From: JBBSEX01 sp038239345
GTDB taxonomy: Bacteria; Acidobacteriota; Terriglobia; Bryobacterales; Bryobacteraceae
Direction of reading: 5' to 3'
Length of the DNA: 64,000 bases
NCBI GenBank assembly: GCA_038239345.1
Contig: JBBSEX010000004.1
Coordinates: 297,079-361,078, forward strand
The notes beneath the pieces are model-generated. The model was given only the letters and a program-made list of their open reading frames with translations. It was not told the DNA's origin and did no database searches. The translations under genes were made by a program, and so were the position numbers. Positions 8,912 to 18,099 of the stretch are shown piece after piece (within the stretch, counting starts at the first letter, position 1; every line of letters starts with the position of its first letter).

Positions 8912-8950
8912 AAAAGAAAAGGGGCCGGCAGGATTTCTCCCGCCAGCCCC
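8912..8950 (-). terminator. Intrinsic terminator after the first Oar-like gene
   Basis: On the minus strand GGGGCTGGCGGG pairs with CCTGCCGGCCCC across a six-base loop; all 12 positions pair if two G-U wobbles are allowed, and TTTTCTTTT follows. The wobbles pair on the minus-strand transcript only, which fixes the direction. It lies 28 bases after the Oar stop and ends 22 bases before the cupin start. Confidence 0.9.
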
Positions 8951-8977
8951 TTGCCGGTTATAGCTACACGTTTGCGT

Positions 8978-11900
8978 TTAGAAGCGGAATGCAGCGCCGA
9001 ACTCACCAGAGAACGATCTTGGAACAATCACACCGCTCGGCGTGATGAACCCGGTGGGTAGACCAAATGCCGCGCTCCGGATGCTGCCTTGATAGCTGTT
9101 TCCAAAATTGGCCCGGTTGGTAAGATCGAACGCCTGAAAGAAGAGATCCAAACGCGCTTTCTCACGGAACTTGAATTCCTTGCTGAAGCGCGTATCCAAT
9201 TGGAAGAACGCTTCGCCGCGCCGGCTGTCATAAGTGCTGAATACGCAGTTACCAGCCGTCAGGCAGTCCTGCAATTGGGGAGTGGTGTAGGCTTTCGTCG
9301 CCTGATAGTTGTTGATATCGCTCTTCAACAAAACCGCGTGCGAGGCGCCTTGTCCACCGCCGAACCCGAGAACATCGCTGATGCCCTGAACGGCGTTATA
9401 AGGACGCCCGGAAGCAAGCTGCATGATGGGGGCGATCTTGATGCCGAAGGGCAATTCGAAAAATCCGCTGATAACGACGCGATGACGCTCGTCGCTAGGC
9501 GTCGGACCGAAATCCGTCGGACTCAAAATGCTGGTCAGGATACTGGGACGGCTGCTATAGCTGGCGGCCGCGCCATTGTAGGCCTGCGCTTGCGATAAAA
9601 CATAACTGGCGTTCAGTGTGAAGTGATTGCTGAGGCGCTTCCGGTAGGAAATATTCATACCGTCATAGCGTGAGCGGCCGATGGATTCCGCCGCGGTGAT
9701 TCGGCCGACTACAGGCAAACCAGCGGCGCCCAGCGGAGCACTCGTGAAGCGAACGCCATTGATCTTCGGGTTGATGACCACATTCTTATTCTCATGCAGG
9801 CTGAGAACATGGACATATTCCGCCTCGATCACGGAATTGGTCGACAACGACCAGGCATAGCCGATATTCCACTGCTGTGTGTATGGATTGCGATACAGCG
9901 GGTCAAGGATGTTCACCGCGTCGCCCGTGTGATTCGTGGTGCTTGCTACCGGCAGCGGCGGAACCGGATCGACTCCGTAGCGGTATTGCGCCAGCGGTTG
10001 CCCGGAAGGCAAAACCGACGAATTGGGGTCGGTGGGTCCGTTGCTGTTATAAGCCTGCGTCGTGAACAAAGTCGGATTCGCCTGTTGAATCATGAACAGT
10101 GGAATATTCTGGAACGTCTGGCCGAAGTAGAGTCCATAGCCGCCGCGCAGAACATGCTTACCCGATCCTGTCAGGTCATAAGCAAACCCAACGCGGGGAC
10201 TGAAATCCTTCGTGTCGTCGCCCGGCAGTTTACCGGCGAATGAGCTGTTGATCGCCTTCAGCTCCAGATAGGTCCGGTTCTTGGCTTGCGTCTCGCCGCC
10301 GTTCAAATTGAAATCGCGGTCATAGCGCAATCCAAGGCTGATGGTAAAACGCGGAGTGATTCTCCAGTCATCCTGAGCATAGATTCCGAACATCTTCGAC
10401 TGCAGGAAGAAGTATGGGTTCCCGTTCGTCTCGGTGATGCTCTGGACTGCCCCCGGCGTCGCGAAACCTTGCGGATATAGTGCCTTGTTGGCCAGGATCA
10501 CGCTAGGTACGTCGAAGAAAGTGAAGGTCGGCGCGGCGTTGTTCTCAAAGAATCCGCCCAGCGCGGGCTCATTCAGGAAATCGAATCCAACCTTGATCGA
10601 ATGCTTGCCACGCGTGATGGAAAGGTCGTCCTTGAACTGCCACTTCTTCTGGAAAGATTGCTGCGGAACGTTGATGTTCGTGCCGAAAGTGGTTCCGTCG
10701 GAGAAGGTCAGATTGTTAACCTTCTTTTCCGAATCGATCAGGTTATTCCAGTACTGATAGCCGATGGTTGCGATGTTCACGATGTGCGGGGTGATCACGG
10801 AGCTCAACGCGGCACTCGCCAGAATCAATTGATTGGTAGTGAAGTTTCCGCCCGACAGATCGGTCTGCGAACCGGATTGATCGTTCAAGCCGCGATTGTT
10901 CTGGTTGCTATAGCTGATGGCGAGATTGTTCTTCTCGTTGAAGCGATGATCCAGGCGGCCGTTATAGCGCCAGTCGAAGTACGGAGTGGGGATGTTTGCG
11001 GCTGGTTGCGCTCCAAGGCTCGTAACCAGGTTTAGCTCAGCCAACGATACCGGGTCGACTACGATATTCGTTTGCTCACGCGAACGTTCCAGCGCGAAAA
11101 ACAGGAAATCTTTGTCCTTGCGGACGGGCGCGCCGATCGATCCGCCAAATTGCTGGCGGCTATAAGGCGATTTATCCTGGCCGGCTTTCTCTGAGAAATA
11201 ATCGTTGGCGTTGAACACATCGCTGCGATCCTGAAAATAGAGCGATCCATGCAACTGATTCGTGCCCGACTTTGTGATCACGTTCACTGCCGCGCCTTCA
11301 CTGCGTCCATTGGCGGCGGAAAAGCGCTGCGTGCTGATCAGAAACTCTTGTACCGCTTCGAGCGGCAATTGCATAACCGGACCGCCGACTGTATTGTCTT
11401 TGTTATCGATACCGTTCACCGTCACGTTGACGTTGCGTCCACTTGATCCATTAACGGAAAATACGCCGACGCGGTTCTTGGTGGGGTCGTAGGAATCCAC
11501 GGGACGGGCTCCGGGCGCAAGGTATGCAAGATTGACGAAGTCGCGGCCATTGAGGGGAAGCTCTTCCACCTGCTGCGTGCTGATCGGCAGGCTGACATCC
11601 GTTTTCTGAACGTCCACCAGCGGGGCCGCGGCCGATTCGACCACCACGATCTCGGATTGGGCTTTCGGCGTAATACTCGCGTTCACAGTGGAGGTCTGCC
11701 CGACGGCCAACTCTACATTTTCAAACTTTGTGCTGCCGAATCCGGGACTGGCGACGAGCACTTCATAGCGCCCGGCGGGCAACAATTCGAAACGGTACAA
11801 ACCGGATGCGCCGGTTTTCGTCATACGGGAAAATCCCGTTGCCCGACTGGCGAGAGAGACATCGGCATTAGGTACAACGGCACCGGAATTATCGGTTACC

Positions 11901-12004
11901 GTTCCCTCAAGGGCGGCGCTGGCAGTTGCCTGCGCCCGCAGATCAACTGGTAGCGCGCTCAAGGCAAAAATCGCCAAAGCAACCAGAGAAAACTTTTGAA
12001 ACAT
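8978..12004 (-). CDS. Oar-like TonB-dependent outer-membrane receptor
   Basis: 1008 residues. Signal peptide MFQKFSLVALAIFALSALP is followed by a carboxypeptidase-regulatory (CarboxypepD_reg) domain at about 30-115 (LEGTVTDNSGAVVPNADVSL), a plug domain at about 130-250 (QQVEELPLNGRDFVNLAYL, VNGIDNKDNT), and a 22-strand TonB-dependent barrel to the C-terminus, which ends in GEFGAAFRF with the terminal Phe typical of barrel proteins. Such proteins are abundant in Acidobacteriota; ligands are mostly unknown, and polysaccharides, peptides and other large ligands are the usual guesses. The ATG at 12004 has GGGGAG five bases upstream. It is divergent from a second Oar gene across about 480 bases. 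Confidence 0.92.
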   Translation of the reverse strand: MFQKFSLVALAIFALSALPVDLRAQATASAALEGTVTDNSGAVVPNADVSLASRATGFSRMTKTGASGLYRFELLPAGRYEVLVASPGFGSTKFENVELAVGQTSTVNASITPKAQSEIVVVESAAAPLVDVQKTDVSLPISTQQVEELPLNGRDFVNLAYLAPGARPVDSYDPTKNRVGVFSVNGSSGRNVNVTVNGIDNKDNTVGGPVMQLPLEAVQEFLISTQRFSAANGRSEGAAVNVITKSGTNQLHGSLYFQDRSDVFNANDYFSEKAGQDKSPYSRQQFGGSIGAPVRKDKDFLFFALERSREQTNIVVDPVSLAELNLVTSLGAQPAANIPTPYFDWRYNGRLDHRFNEKNNLAISYSNQNNRGLNDQSGSQTDLSGGNFTTNQLILASAALSSVITPHIVNIATIGYQYWNNLIDSEKKVNNLTFSDGTTFGTNINVPQQSFQKKWQFKDDLSITRGKHSIKVGFDFLNEPALGGFFENNAAPTFTFFDVPSVILANKALYPQGFATPGAVQSITETNGNPYFFLQSKMFGIYAQDDWRITPRFTISLGLRYDRDFNLNGGETQAKNRTYLELKAINSSFAGKLPGDDTKDFSPRVGFAYDLTGSGKHVLRGGYGLYFGQTFQNIPLFMIQQANPTLFTTQAYNSNGPTDPNSSVLPSGQPLAQYRYGVDPVPPLPVASTTNHTGDAVNILDPLYRNPYTQQWNIGYAWSLSTNSVIEAEYVHVLSLHENKNVVINPKINGVRFTSAPLGAAGLPVVGRITAAESIGRSRYDGMNISYRKRLSNHFTLNASYVLSQAQAYNGAAASYSSRPSILTSILSPTDFGPTPSDERHRVVISGFFELPFGIKIAPIMQLASGRPYNAVQGISDVLGFGGGQGASHAVLLKSDINNYQATKAYTTPQLQDCLTAGNCVFSTYDSRRGEAFFQLDTRFSKEFKFREKARLDLFFQAFDLTNRANFGNSYQGSIRSAAFGLPTGFITPSGVIVPRSFSGEFGAAFRF

Positions 12005-12488
12005 AGAGACTCCCCAAGCCAGAAATGAACTACGGAAACGGCTGTTCGTCAGGCGGGGACGAAAGGAAAGCCGAATCCTTGTAAGTTATTGGTAGAGAGT
12101 AAGACAAATGTATGAATGAAGTCAATCTTTTTTAGGGGGACGAGATCGTAATCGGCCGGTCTTTTCCACAGCGAGAAATCCCGAAATTCACAGGTCGCAG
12201 GAATTATGGGTGCGCTCGTTTAGGAACAAACCTCCGATTCCCCCTTGCAAATGTAGCGTATATGTAAATCGGAATTACTCAATCCCAGAATTGGTAGTCT
12301 CAGCCCGTAAGTGAGCCATAATAATGAGCTTTTCTTATTTTACAATTTGGTTTATACTCCCTGTCACGCGCTTACTGTAGGTGCCGTTACGCAGTCTGGA
12401 ATACCAGTTATCTCCGTTGATAAGGTATCCAGCGCGGCGCACTCTTGAACGTAATTTTTTCGTAAAGACAGTTTTCGCAGGGGGAATG
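12005..12488 (+). promoter_or_regulatory. Divergent promoter region between two Oar-like genes
   Basis: This 484-base region is AT-rich in its middle (12230-12360) compared with the surrounding genes. It must hold promoters for both receptors. A TATACT hexamer at 12353-12358 on the plus strand could be a -10 element for the right gene, but no matching -35 is evident. I see no ORF, terminator or riboswitch in it. Confidence 0.4.
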
Positions 12489-14753
12489 ATGCAATTGAAT
12501 GTGCGCCAGGCGATTTTAGGCCTTCTTCTCAGCCTGTTCGGCGTCGCGGTAGTCTCCGCGCAAAGCGTCACAGGCGCTATTACAGGCACTGTTACCGATT
12601 CCAGCGGTGCCGCGGTAGTAGGTGCGCAAGTCAGCGCTACCAACACCGGTACTAACGACGAGCAAAAGATCCCAACCGATCCAAACGGATTTTACAGGTT
12701 CACGAGCTTACCGCCGGGCACGTACGTGATATCGGTTGAAGCAACGGGCTTCCGCAAGACCAATGTCGCTCCGCAACGCGTCAGCGTGGCGGACAATCTC
12801 CGTCTCGATGTTCATTTGGAGGTTGGCGCGGTAACCGAAACAGTTACCGTCGATTCGACCGCCGTTCAAGTCAACACCGACGATGCCCAACTGGGTCGCG
12901 TGCTCACGGACATTCCTAATCTTCCAATTCTTTCCGGCAATGCGGGACGAAACGTTCTGAATCTGATCCTGCTCCAGCCGGGCGTCATCAATGCCGGTTC
13001 GGTAGGCCCATTCTCTGTTAACGGCCAGCGCGCGCAGGCGAACAACTATCTGCTCGATGGCGCCGATTCTAACGATCTCGCCATCAATGTGCCGGACTCG
13101 GTAACGCAGATCTCGCCCGATGCCGTGCAGGAATTCAGGGTTGTAACTGGCGCGTTCAAGGCTGAATACGGCCGCAATTCGGGCTCGGTTATCAATCTGA
13201 TCACCAAGGGCGGAACGAACCAATTTCATGGTGTGGCATCGGAAGTCTTCCGTAACAAATCGCTGAACGCCACGCCGTTCTTTCAAAAGGTCACACCCGG
13301 GGGCTCGACGGAGGTTTTCGCGAATGGACTTCCGCGCAAGCCAAAATTCAATTTGAACGATTTCGATGCACAGTTCGGAGGACCGATCATCAAGGACAAA
13401 ACCTTCTTCTCGGTTTCCTATCTTGGTTTCCGGCGCAGCCGGGGTGTCTCGACATCGGCGACAGTCTTTAACGATGCGGATCGCGCTGCCATCACCCAAT
13501 TCGGTACGCCCGCCGCGAAGGCAATTCTCGCGTTGGTTCCCGCGGTTCCCGGCGGGGGCAATGTACTGTTCGCAGCGCCCGTGGATTCGCTAACGCGCGA
13601 TCAAGGCGTCGCCCGCCTGGACCATCGCTTTAGCGAGAAGAACACCTTCTCTGGAACGTACTTCAATGAGAAGCAAAGCGGCATCGCTCCGTTGGCGTTC
13701 GGTGGCAGCCCTCTTCCAGGATTCGGCGAAATCGATAAGACCAACTTCTGGAATCTAGTGCTGCAGGATACCCACATCTTCCGCCCGAACTTGATTAATG
13801 AATTTCGTGCCTCTATTCACCGCCGCGAGCAGAACGGCGTATTGCCCATAAACAAGACCACGCCAGCATCGCTGGGCCTCACCGGAATCAATCCAGACGA
13901 TCCGGCGGGCGTCGGTGTTCCGTATTTCGATATCACCGGCTATTCCGGTATCGGCAATACTTATCAGGGTCCGCAAGCCCGCTATGACACCACTTGGCAG
14001 TACTCGGATTACGTCACCTTTATCAAAGGTAAACACAATTTCAAGTTTGGCGCGGATTTCCGTGCCTACCAGCAGAATCAATTGTTCGACTTCCTGAACA
14101 GCGGGTATATTTACTTCGATGGCGGCGGTACGGACGGCGGAGAAGTGAAGCGAATCATACCGGGGATCTCTTCGGCGTTAAACGATTTCATTAACGGTTA
14201 TGCTACGGAGTTCGATCAATCCAATTCGAATCGCCAGGGCTACCGCGATAAATTTATCAATTTCTTCGCCCAGGACGACTGGAAGGTCGGCCCCCGTGTA
14301 ACCATCAATCTTGGTCTGCGCTACGAATACAATCAGCCGCTCACAGAAATCAACCGATCCATAGCCGCCTTCCGTCCGGGACAGCAATCGACAGCGTTTC
14401 CTACCGCTCCGGTTGGATTGGTTTACCCGGGTGATAAGGGCATCACCGACTCCACCTATAAGAGCGATTACAACAATTTCGCTCCTCGGGTTGGAGTGGC
14501 ATGGGACGTCCGAGGCGACGGCAAAACCAGCGTTCGCGCCGGCTTCGGATTGTTCTACGACGCTCCCGTATCCGAGTTAACTCTCCAATTCCTCGGTCAG
14601 GCTCCTTTCGGACTGTCCACCTTGCAGTACGACATCCTGGACTACACGCGCCCTTATGCGACGTCAGCCAACGCAACCGCTAATCCTTTCCTTTCAGCCC
14701 CATCAAGCGTGGTCAACCATTTGACTACACCGCCATTGCGCCTATCGGCCTGA
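12489..14753 (+). CDS. Oar-like TonB-dependent receptor, N-terminal part of a frameshifted gene
   Basis: First fragment of one broken receptor. The start is the second of two adjacent ATGs (12489), four bases after AGGGGG; it opens a signal peptide (MQLNVRQAILGLLLSLFG, cut after SAQ). Then come a CarboxypepD_reg domain (GAITGTVTDSSGAAVVGAQV), a plug domain (GPFSVNGQRAQANNYLLDGA, ITKGGTNQFHG) and about half of the barrel. The sense reading stops at SAPSSV near 14711; the last 14 codons are out-of-frame. The neighbouring frame continues at 14714 with QPFDYTAIAPIGLTVMDPNF, which joins smoothly to the next fragment. Restoring one G in the GTGG at 14709-14712 (to GTGGGTCAACCA) gives V-G-Q-P-F-D-Y-T. 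Together the parts would make a receptor of about 1,100 residues. Confidence 0.85.
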   Translation: MQLNVRQAILGLLLSLFGVAVVSAQSVTGAITGTVTDSSGAAVVGAQVSATNTGTNDEQKIPTDPNGFYRFTSLPPGTYVISVEATGFRKTNVAPQRVSVADNLRLDVHLEVGAVTETVTVDSTAVQVNTDDAQLGRVLTDIPNLPILSGNAGRNVLNLILLQPGVINAGSVGPFSVNGQRAQANNYLLDGADSNDLAINVPDSVTQISPDAVQEFRVVTGAFKAEYGRNSGSVINLITKGGTNQFHGVASEVFRNKSLNATPFFQKVTPGGSTEVFANGLPRKPKFNLNDFDAQFGGPIIKDKTFFSVSYLGFRRSRGVSTSATVFNDADRAAITQFGTPAAKAILALVPAVPGGGNVLFAAPVDSLTRDQGVARLDHRFSEKNTFSGTYFNEKQSGIAPLAFGGSPLPGFGEIDKTNFWNLVLQDTHIFRPNLINEFRASIHRREQNGVLPINKTTPASLGLTGINPDDPAGVGVPYFDITGYSGIGNTYQGPQARYDTTWQYSDYVTFIKGKHNFKFGADFRAYQQNQLFDFLNSGYIYFDGGGTDGGEVKRIIPGISSALNDFINGYATEFDQSNSNRQGYRDKFINFFAQDDWKVGPRVTINLGLRYEYNQPLTEINRSIAAFRPGQQSTAFPTAPVGLVYPGDKGITDSTYKSDYNNFAPRVGVAWDVRGDGKTSVRAGFGLFYDAPVSELTLQFLGQAPFGLSTLQYDILDYTRPYATSANATANPFLSAPSSVVNHLTTPPLRLSA

Positions 14754-14755
14754 CC

Positions 14756-15793
14756 GTGATGGATCCGAACTTCACCACGCCTTACGGCGAGCAGTTTAAC
14801 CTCCAGGTCCAGCACCAATTTGCTGGTGGTTGGCTGGTAGATGCCGCCTATGTGGGGAGCCTTGGCCGCCATTTGCTGAATCGCCGCCAGATAAATCCTT
14901 CGATCATACGCGCCGGTGCCAGCACGGCGAATACAGAACCGCGACGCATTTACAACGTAAATAACCCGCAATCCGCAGACTACGGAGGAGCGGTATTCAG
15001 CGGAATTACAAACCAGCTTACGGACTCGAACTCGAGCTACAACAGCTTACAACTCGCGCTCACCCGCCGTTTTGCACATGGTCTTTCGACGACCCAGGCT
15101 TACACTTGGTCCCACGCGATCGACGACGCTTCCGGGTTGCGTACCACCTCCAATCCGTATGGACGAGGCTACGATCGTGGCAACAGTACTTCCGACTTGC
15201 GTCACCGCTTTGTCGGGAGCATCATCTACGAATTGCCTTTCTTTAAGGATCGGACCGGCTTTATGCGGCAAGTCTTTGGGGGAATCACTATGTCGACGGT
15301 CTACACATTCCAAAGTGGATTGCCGTTCGACATTACCGAACCGACCGATCGCGCATTGAGCGGTGCCGGCGACAATCGCCCGGATGTGATTTCGACCGCC
15401 ACACTACAGACGTTCGATCCGCGAGCCAACACTCTCGGTAGGGCAAATTCTTTCTTCGACGGCACCGGTGGCGGCTCGGCCTCGGCGGCCACAAACCCAT
15501 ACTTTCGCCGCGTCGGAACGGGCACTTCGTTGGCGGCCGGCGCCGGACGCTACGGAAATCTCGGACGTAATGTGTTCCACGGACCTGGATTGAGCAATGT
15601 CGATGTATCCGTCTCGAAGGGTTTCCGCATCAGTGAGCGAGCACGTTTTGAGCTGCGCGGGGAAAGCTTCAACGTCGCCAATCACACCAACTTCAATAAT
15701 CCTAGTGGCAACATTGGCTCCTCGACGTTCGGCCGCATTACGTCGGCGGCCGATCCGCGATTTATCCAATTGTCGCTTCGCCTGAGCTTCTAG
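14756..15793 (+). CDS. Oar-like TonB-dependent receptor, C-terminal part of a frameshifted gene
   Basis: 345 residues forming the last third of the barrel of the receptor that begins at 12489. It has no signal peptide and would not be a functional protein by itself. Barrel features are TPYGEQFNLQVQHQFAGGW, AYVGSLGRHLLNRRQINP, RFAHGLSTTQAYTWSHAID and the end SADPRFIQLSLRLSF with a terminal Phe. The homologous frame actually extends upstream to 14714, before the apparent ATG. Either the gene is a recent pseudogene or the one-base loss is a sequence error. A strong terminator follows 25 bases downstream. Confidence 0.82.
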   Translation: MMDPNFTTPYGEQFNLQVQHQFAGGWLVDAAYVGSLGRHLLNRRQINPSIIRAGASTANTEPRRIYNVNNPQSADYGGAVFSGITNQLTDSNSSYNSLQLALTRRFAHGLSTTQAYTWSHAIDDASGLRTTSNPYGRGYDRGNSTSDLRHRFVGSIIYELPFFKDRTGFMRQVFGGITMSTVYTFQSGLPFDITEPTDRALSGAGDNRPDVISTATLQTFDPRANTLGRANSFFDGTGGGSASAATNPYFRRVGTGTSLAAGAGRYGNLGRNVFHGPGLSNVDVSVSKGFRISERARFELRGESFNVANHTNFNNPSGNIGSSTFGRITSAADPRFIQLSLRLSF

Positions 15794-15818
15794 AAGTTAA
15801 CACTAGTCGTACGAAAAA

Positions 15819-15848
15819 GGCGGTCCTCCCCAGGGCCGCCTTTTTTTT
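15819..15848 (+). terminator. Intrinsic terminator after the second Oar-like gene
   Basis: GGCGG at 15819-15823 pairs with CCGCC at 15836-15840, and additional weaker pairing (TCC with GGG) extends the stem; eight T residues follow at 15841-15848. It lies 25 bases past the receptor stop. Confidence 0.88.
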
Positions 15849-16041
15849 GGGCCTACTGAATCACGTCCGCCGGAGTCAACTCGGGAATCAATTAAGCGCT
15901 CTATCGCCGGATCCACTGCACCTTTCTGGAAGCGCCGTTCGCGCAGGTGGTAGAGAGTCTATTTGCCGGAGATCTGCCCGCTAAAGGATTTTCACGGCTG
16001 ATCATGCTGGCGCAGAACAACCATTTTCTCAGTCAGAATTT

Positions 16042-16338
16042 TCAGCGGTTGCCGCGCATGATGCGAAACATCTCAGTGAACGAGATATAGATATTGACCA
16101 TTCCTACGCCGCTCAGCGCACCGCGAAAGTATAGGTTTTCCCAAATGTCGCGCAGTTGCGGGATGTCGGATAGATAGTTCCCGTTCCACGAATCGATCCA
16201 CGGGAAGATCAACAGCACGACGCCGACTTCAAAGCAGAAGATGACGAAGATGATCCCCAGCAGCCGGGAATGCCAAGGGCGCGGTGGACGTGCTTCTTCG
16301 ATAAATTCGGTCGTGTCCTGGTCTGGTTCTACGGACAT
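16042..16338 (-). CDS. Small membrane protein of unknown function
   Basis: 98 residues from the ATG at 16338 (MSVEPDQDTTEF). The longer frame back to 16392 lies wholly inside rnhB and is rejected. After an acidic N-terminus and a Pro-Arg patch (EARPPRPWHSR) comes one strong membrane segment (LLGIIFVIFCFEVGVVLLIF), then FPWIDSWNGNYLSDIPQLRD with a Trp-rich stretch, then a second weaker hydrophobic segment and a basic end (MFRIMRGNR). I do not recognise a named family, though the pattern resembles a conserved acidobacterial membrane protein. It overlaps the rnhB stop by ten bases and is the last gene of the ffh operon. Confidence 0.72.
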   Translation of the reverse strand: MSVEPDQDTTEFIEEARPPRPWHSRLLGIIFVIFCFEVGVVLLIFPWIDSWNGNYLSDIPQLRDIWENLYFRGALSGVGMVNIYISFTEMFRIMRGNR

Positions 16339-17015
16339 CCGGCTACCGCCGTTTCTGCGAATAGCTCGGCCTGTTGCGGGTATCCCGCCCATACCGGATA
16401 AGGGCAGTTCGCTCGCACCGGCTCAAAGCTGAAGCGATGTAAGCTTGTCGGCCCGTGCGCTCGCAATGCTTCTCCATGCTCGGGAGTGGAATATCCTTTG
16501 TGATTCTTCAAACCATATTGGGGAAACACTTGGTCCCAGGCCACCATGCACGCGTCGCGTTCCACTTTGGCGATGATGGATGCGGCGGCAATGCATTGGC
16601 ACTGCGCGTCACCGCGGATCAGTGCTTTCTGGGTAGCTGGGAAGTCTATTTTCAAGGCGTCGATCAGAAGGAAATCCGGAGCAGGGGTCAGGCGTTCGAC
16701 AGCACGGCGCATCGCTAAACGGGAGGCCTGATAGATATTGATTCGGTCGATTTCAAAACAGTCGGCGGCTCCGATAGCCCAGGCGATGGCGCGTTCGCGA
16801 ATTCTCGCCGATAGTTCTTCGCGGCGCTCCGGTTCCAATTGCTTGCTATCGCGAAGCCCGCGGATAGGGCGGTCCGGCGAAAGGATAACGGCGGCCGCGA
16901 ACACCGAACCAAAAAGAGCGCCCCGCCCCACCTCGTCGACGCCGGCGACAAAGCGATATCCAGCAGACCGAGCTTCACGCTCGTGCTTGCTCCGGCATGG
17001 AGTCGGGACGGGCAT
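16329..17015 (-). CDS. rnhB: Ribonuclease HII
   Basis: 228 residues. Cleaves RNA in RNA-DNA hybrids and single misincorporated ribonucleotides. The N-terminal catalytic motif is GVDEVGRGALFGSV (Asp and Glu), followed by LRDSKQL, the second acidic motif FLLIDALKID, and the conserved ASIIAKVERDACM plus GYSTPEH. All four expected acidic residues are in place. It follows rplS by 22 bases, a common arrangement in bacteria with the rpsP-rimM-trmD-rplS operon. Confidence 0.96.
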   Translation of the reverse strand: MPVPTPCRSKHEREARSAGYRFVAGVDEVGRGALFGSVFAAAVILSPDRPIRGLRDSKQLEPERREELSARIRERAIAWAIGAADCFEIDRINIYQASRLAMRRAVERLTPAPDFLLIDALKIDFPATQKALIRGDAQCQCIAAASIIAKVERDACMVAWDQVFPQYGLKNHKGYSTPEHGEALRAHGPTSLHRFSFEPVRANCPYPVWAGYPQQAELFAETAVAGCP

Positions 17016-17037
17016 TTCCCACTGCCAATAGAAGACG

Positions 17038-17385
17038 CTACACGCGCTCTTTCAGACGGGCGGCCTTGCCTTTCAATCCACGCAGATAATACAGTTTCGC
17101 CCGGCGAACCTTACCCGTGCGAATGATATCGATATGATCCACAACCGGGGCATGAACCGGGAAAATACGCTCGACGCCTTGGCCGAAGCTTACCTTCCGA
17201 ACCGTAATGGTCTCACCCAATCCGGAGTTGTTGCGGCAGATCAGCGTGCCTTCAAAAGCCTGAAGACGTTCTTTGTCGCCTTCCTTGATTTTTACGTGAA
17301 CGCGGATCGTATCGCCTGGACGAAATGCCGGCAGCCCCGCTCGCTTGTTTTTTTCGATTACCTTCGCCATCAACGGATTCATCAT
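17038..17385 (-). CDS. rplS: 50S ribosomal protein L19
   Basis: 115 residues, normal length for L19, which sits at the 30S-50S interface. Readable motifs are FRPGDTIRVHVKIKEGDKER, FEGTLICRNNSGLGETITVR, VERIFPVHAP and the basic end KVRRAKLYYLRGLKGKAARL. Two ATGs are adjacent at the start; AAGGAAG lies upstream of 17385. The gap to trmD is 12 bases. Confidence 0.98.
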   Translation of the reverse strand: MMNPLMAKVIEKNKRAGLPAFRPGDTIRVHVKIKEGDKERLQAFEGTLICRNNSGLGETITVRKVSFGQGVERIFPVHAPVVDHIDIIRTGKVRRAKLYYLRGLKGKAARLKERV

Positions 17386-17397
17386 TGCAAAGCTTCC

Positions 17398-18093
17398 TTA
17401 TTCCAAATCTAAATCGGCCACTACATCGGGCCGGACGCGGGCTGTTTTCACGAGCGCTGCCTTCCGCCGCCACTTCCGAATCTCTTCATGATTCCCGCCC
17501 AACAGGACTGCGGGAACCGGCCATCCGCGAAACTCCGCCGGCCGCGTATATTGCGGACAGTCCAGCAGACCATCCTCACTAAACGATTCCTTCAACGCCG
17601 AGTCGGCATTACCCAACACGCCCGGCAACAATCTGGCTACCGCATCCACGATCACAGCGGCCGGCAATTCACCGCCACTTAAAACATAGTCGCCGATGGA
17701 TAATTCCTCATCGGCCAGATGCTCGGCCACGCGTTCATCCACACCCTCGTAGCGGCCGCAAATCAGCACCAATTCCTTGCTTGCGCTCAACCTTCGCGCC
17801 GCCGCCTGATCAAACCGCGGACCCTGCGCCGAGAGTAGGATCACCTTTCGGTCCGCCCCGCGTTCCGGAAGGATAGTTTCCACCGCCTGAAACAGCGGTT
17901 CGGCCTTTAACAACATCCCCTCTCCACCACCGAACGGCCGATCGTCCACAGTCCGATGCCGATCCTGCGTCCAGGTTCGCAAATCGTGGATCCGGATGTC
18001 CAGGATCCCGTCCTCGACCGCCCTTGCCACCACCCCAAACCGAAACGGACCAGCGAAAAACTCTGGAAAAATCGTGACGATATGGAAAATCAT
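17398..18093 (-). CDS. trmD: tRNA (guanine-37-N1)-methyltransferase
   Basis: 231 residues. Uses SAM to methylate G37 next to the anticodon, preventing +1 frameshifts. It shows the SPOUT trefoil-knot elements: DRPFGGGEGMLLKAEPLF, LICGRYEGVDERVAEHLADE and IGDYVLSGGELPA, then the C-terminal domain with LDCPQYTRP and GGNHEEIRKWRR. Length and all knot residues are intact. It is separated from rimM by six bases and from rplS by 12, so it belongs to the ribosomal-protein operon. Confidence 0.98.
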   Translation of the reverse strand: MIFHIVTIFPEFFAGPFRFGVVARAVEDGILDIRIHDLRTWTQDRHRTVDDRPFGGGEGMLLKAEPLFQAVETILPERGADRKVILLSAQGPRFDQAAARRLSASKELVLICGRYEGVDERVAEHLADEELSIGDYVLSGGELPAAVIVDAVARLLPGVLGNADSALKESFSEDGLLDCPQYTRPAEFRGWPVPAVLLGGNHEEIRKWRRKAALVKTARVRPDVVADLDLE

Positions 18094-18099
18094 CGCCGC

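Noticed and set aside
8533..9027. Longer version of the cupin gene starting at 9027.
   Set aside because: It would run through the Oar stop and an intrinsic terminator, and the extra residues do not match the family; the GTG at 8889 has a good ribosome site.
15896..16090. An open frame on the plus strand reading through the gap between the Oar terminator and the small membrane gene (LYRRIHCTFLEAPFAQVVES...).
   Set aside because: It has no start codon with a ribosome-binding site, partly covers the opposite strand of a real gene, and matches no family I know. It may be a decayed remnant.
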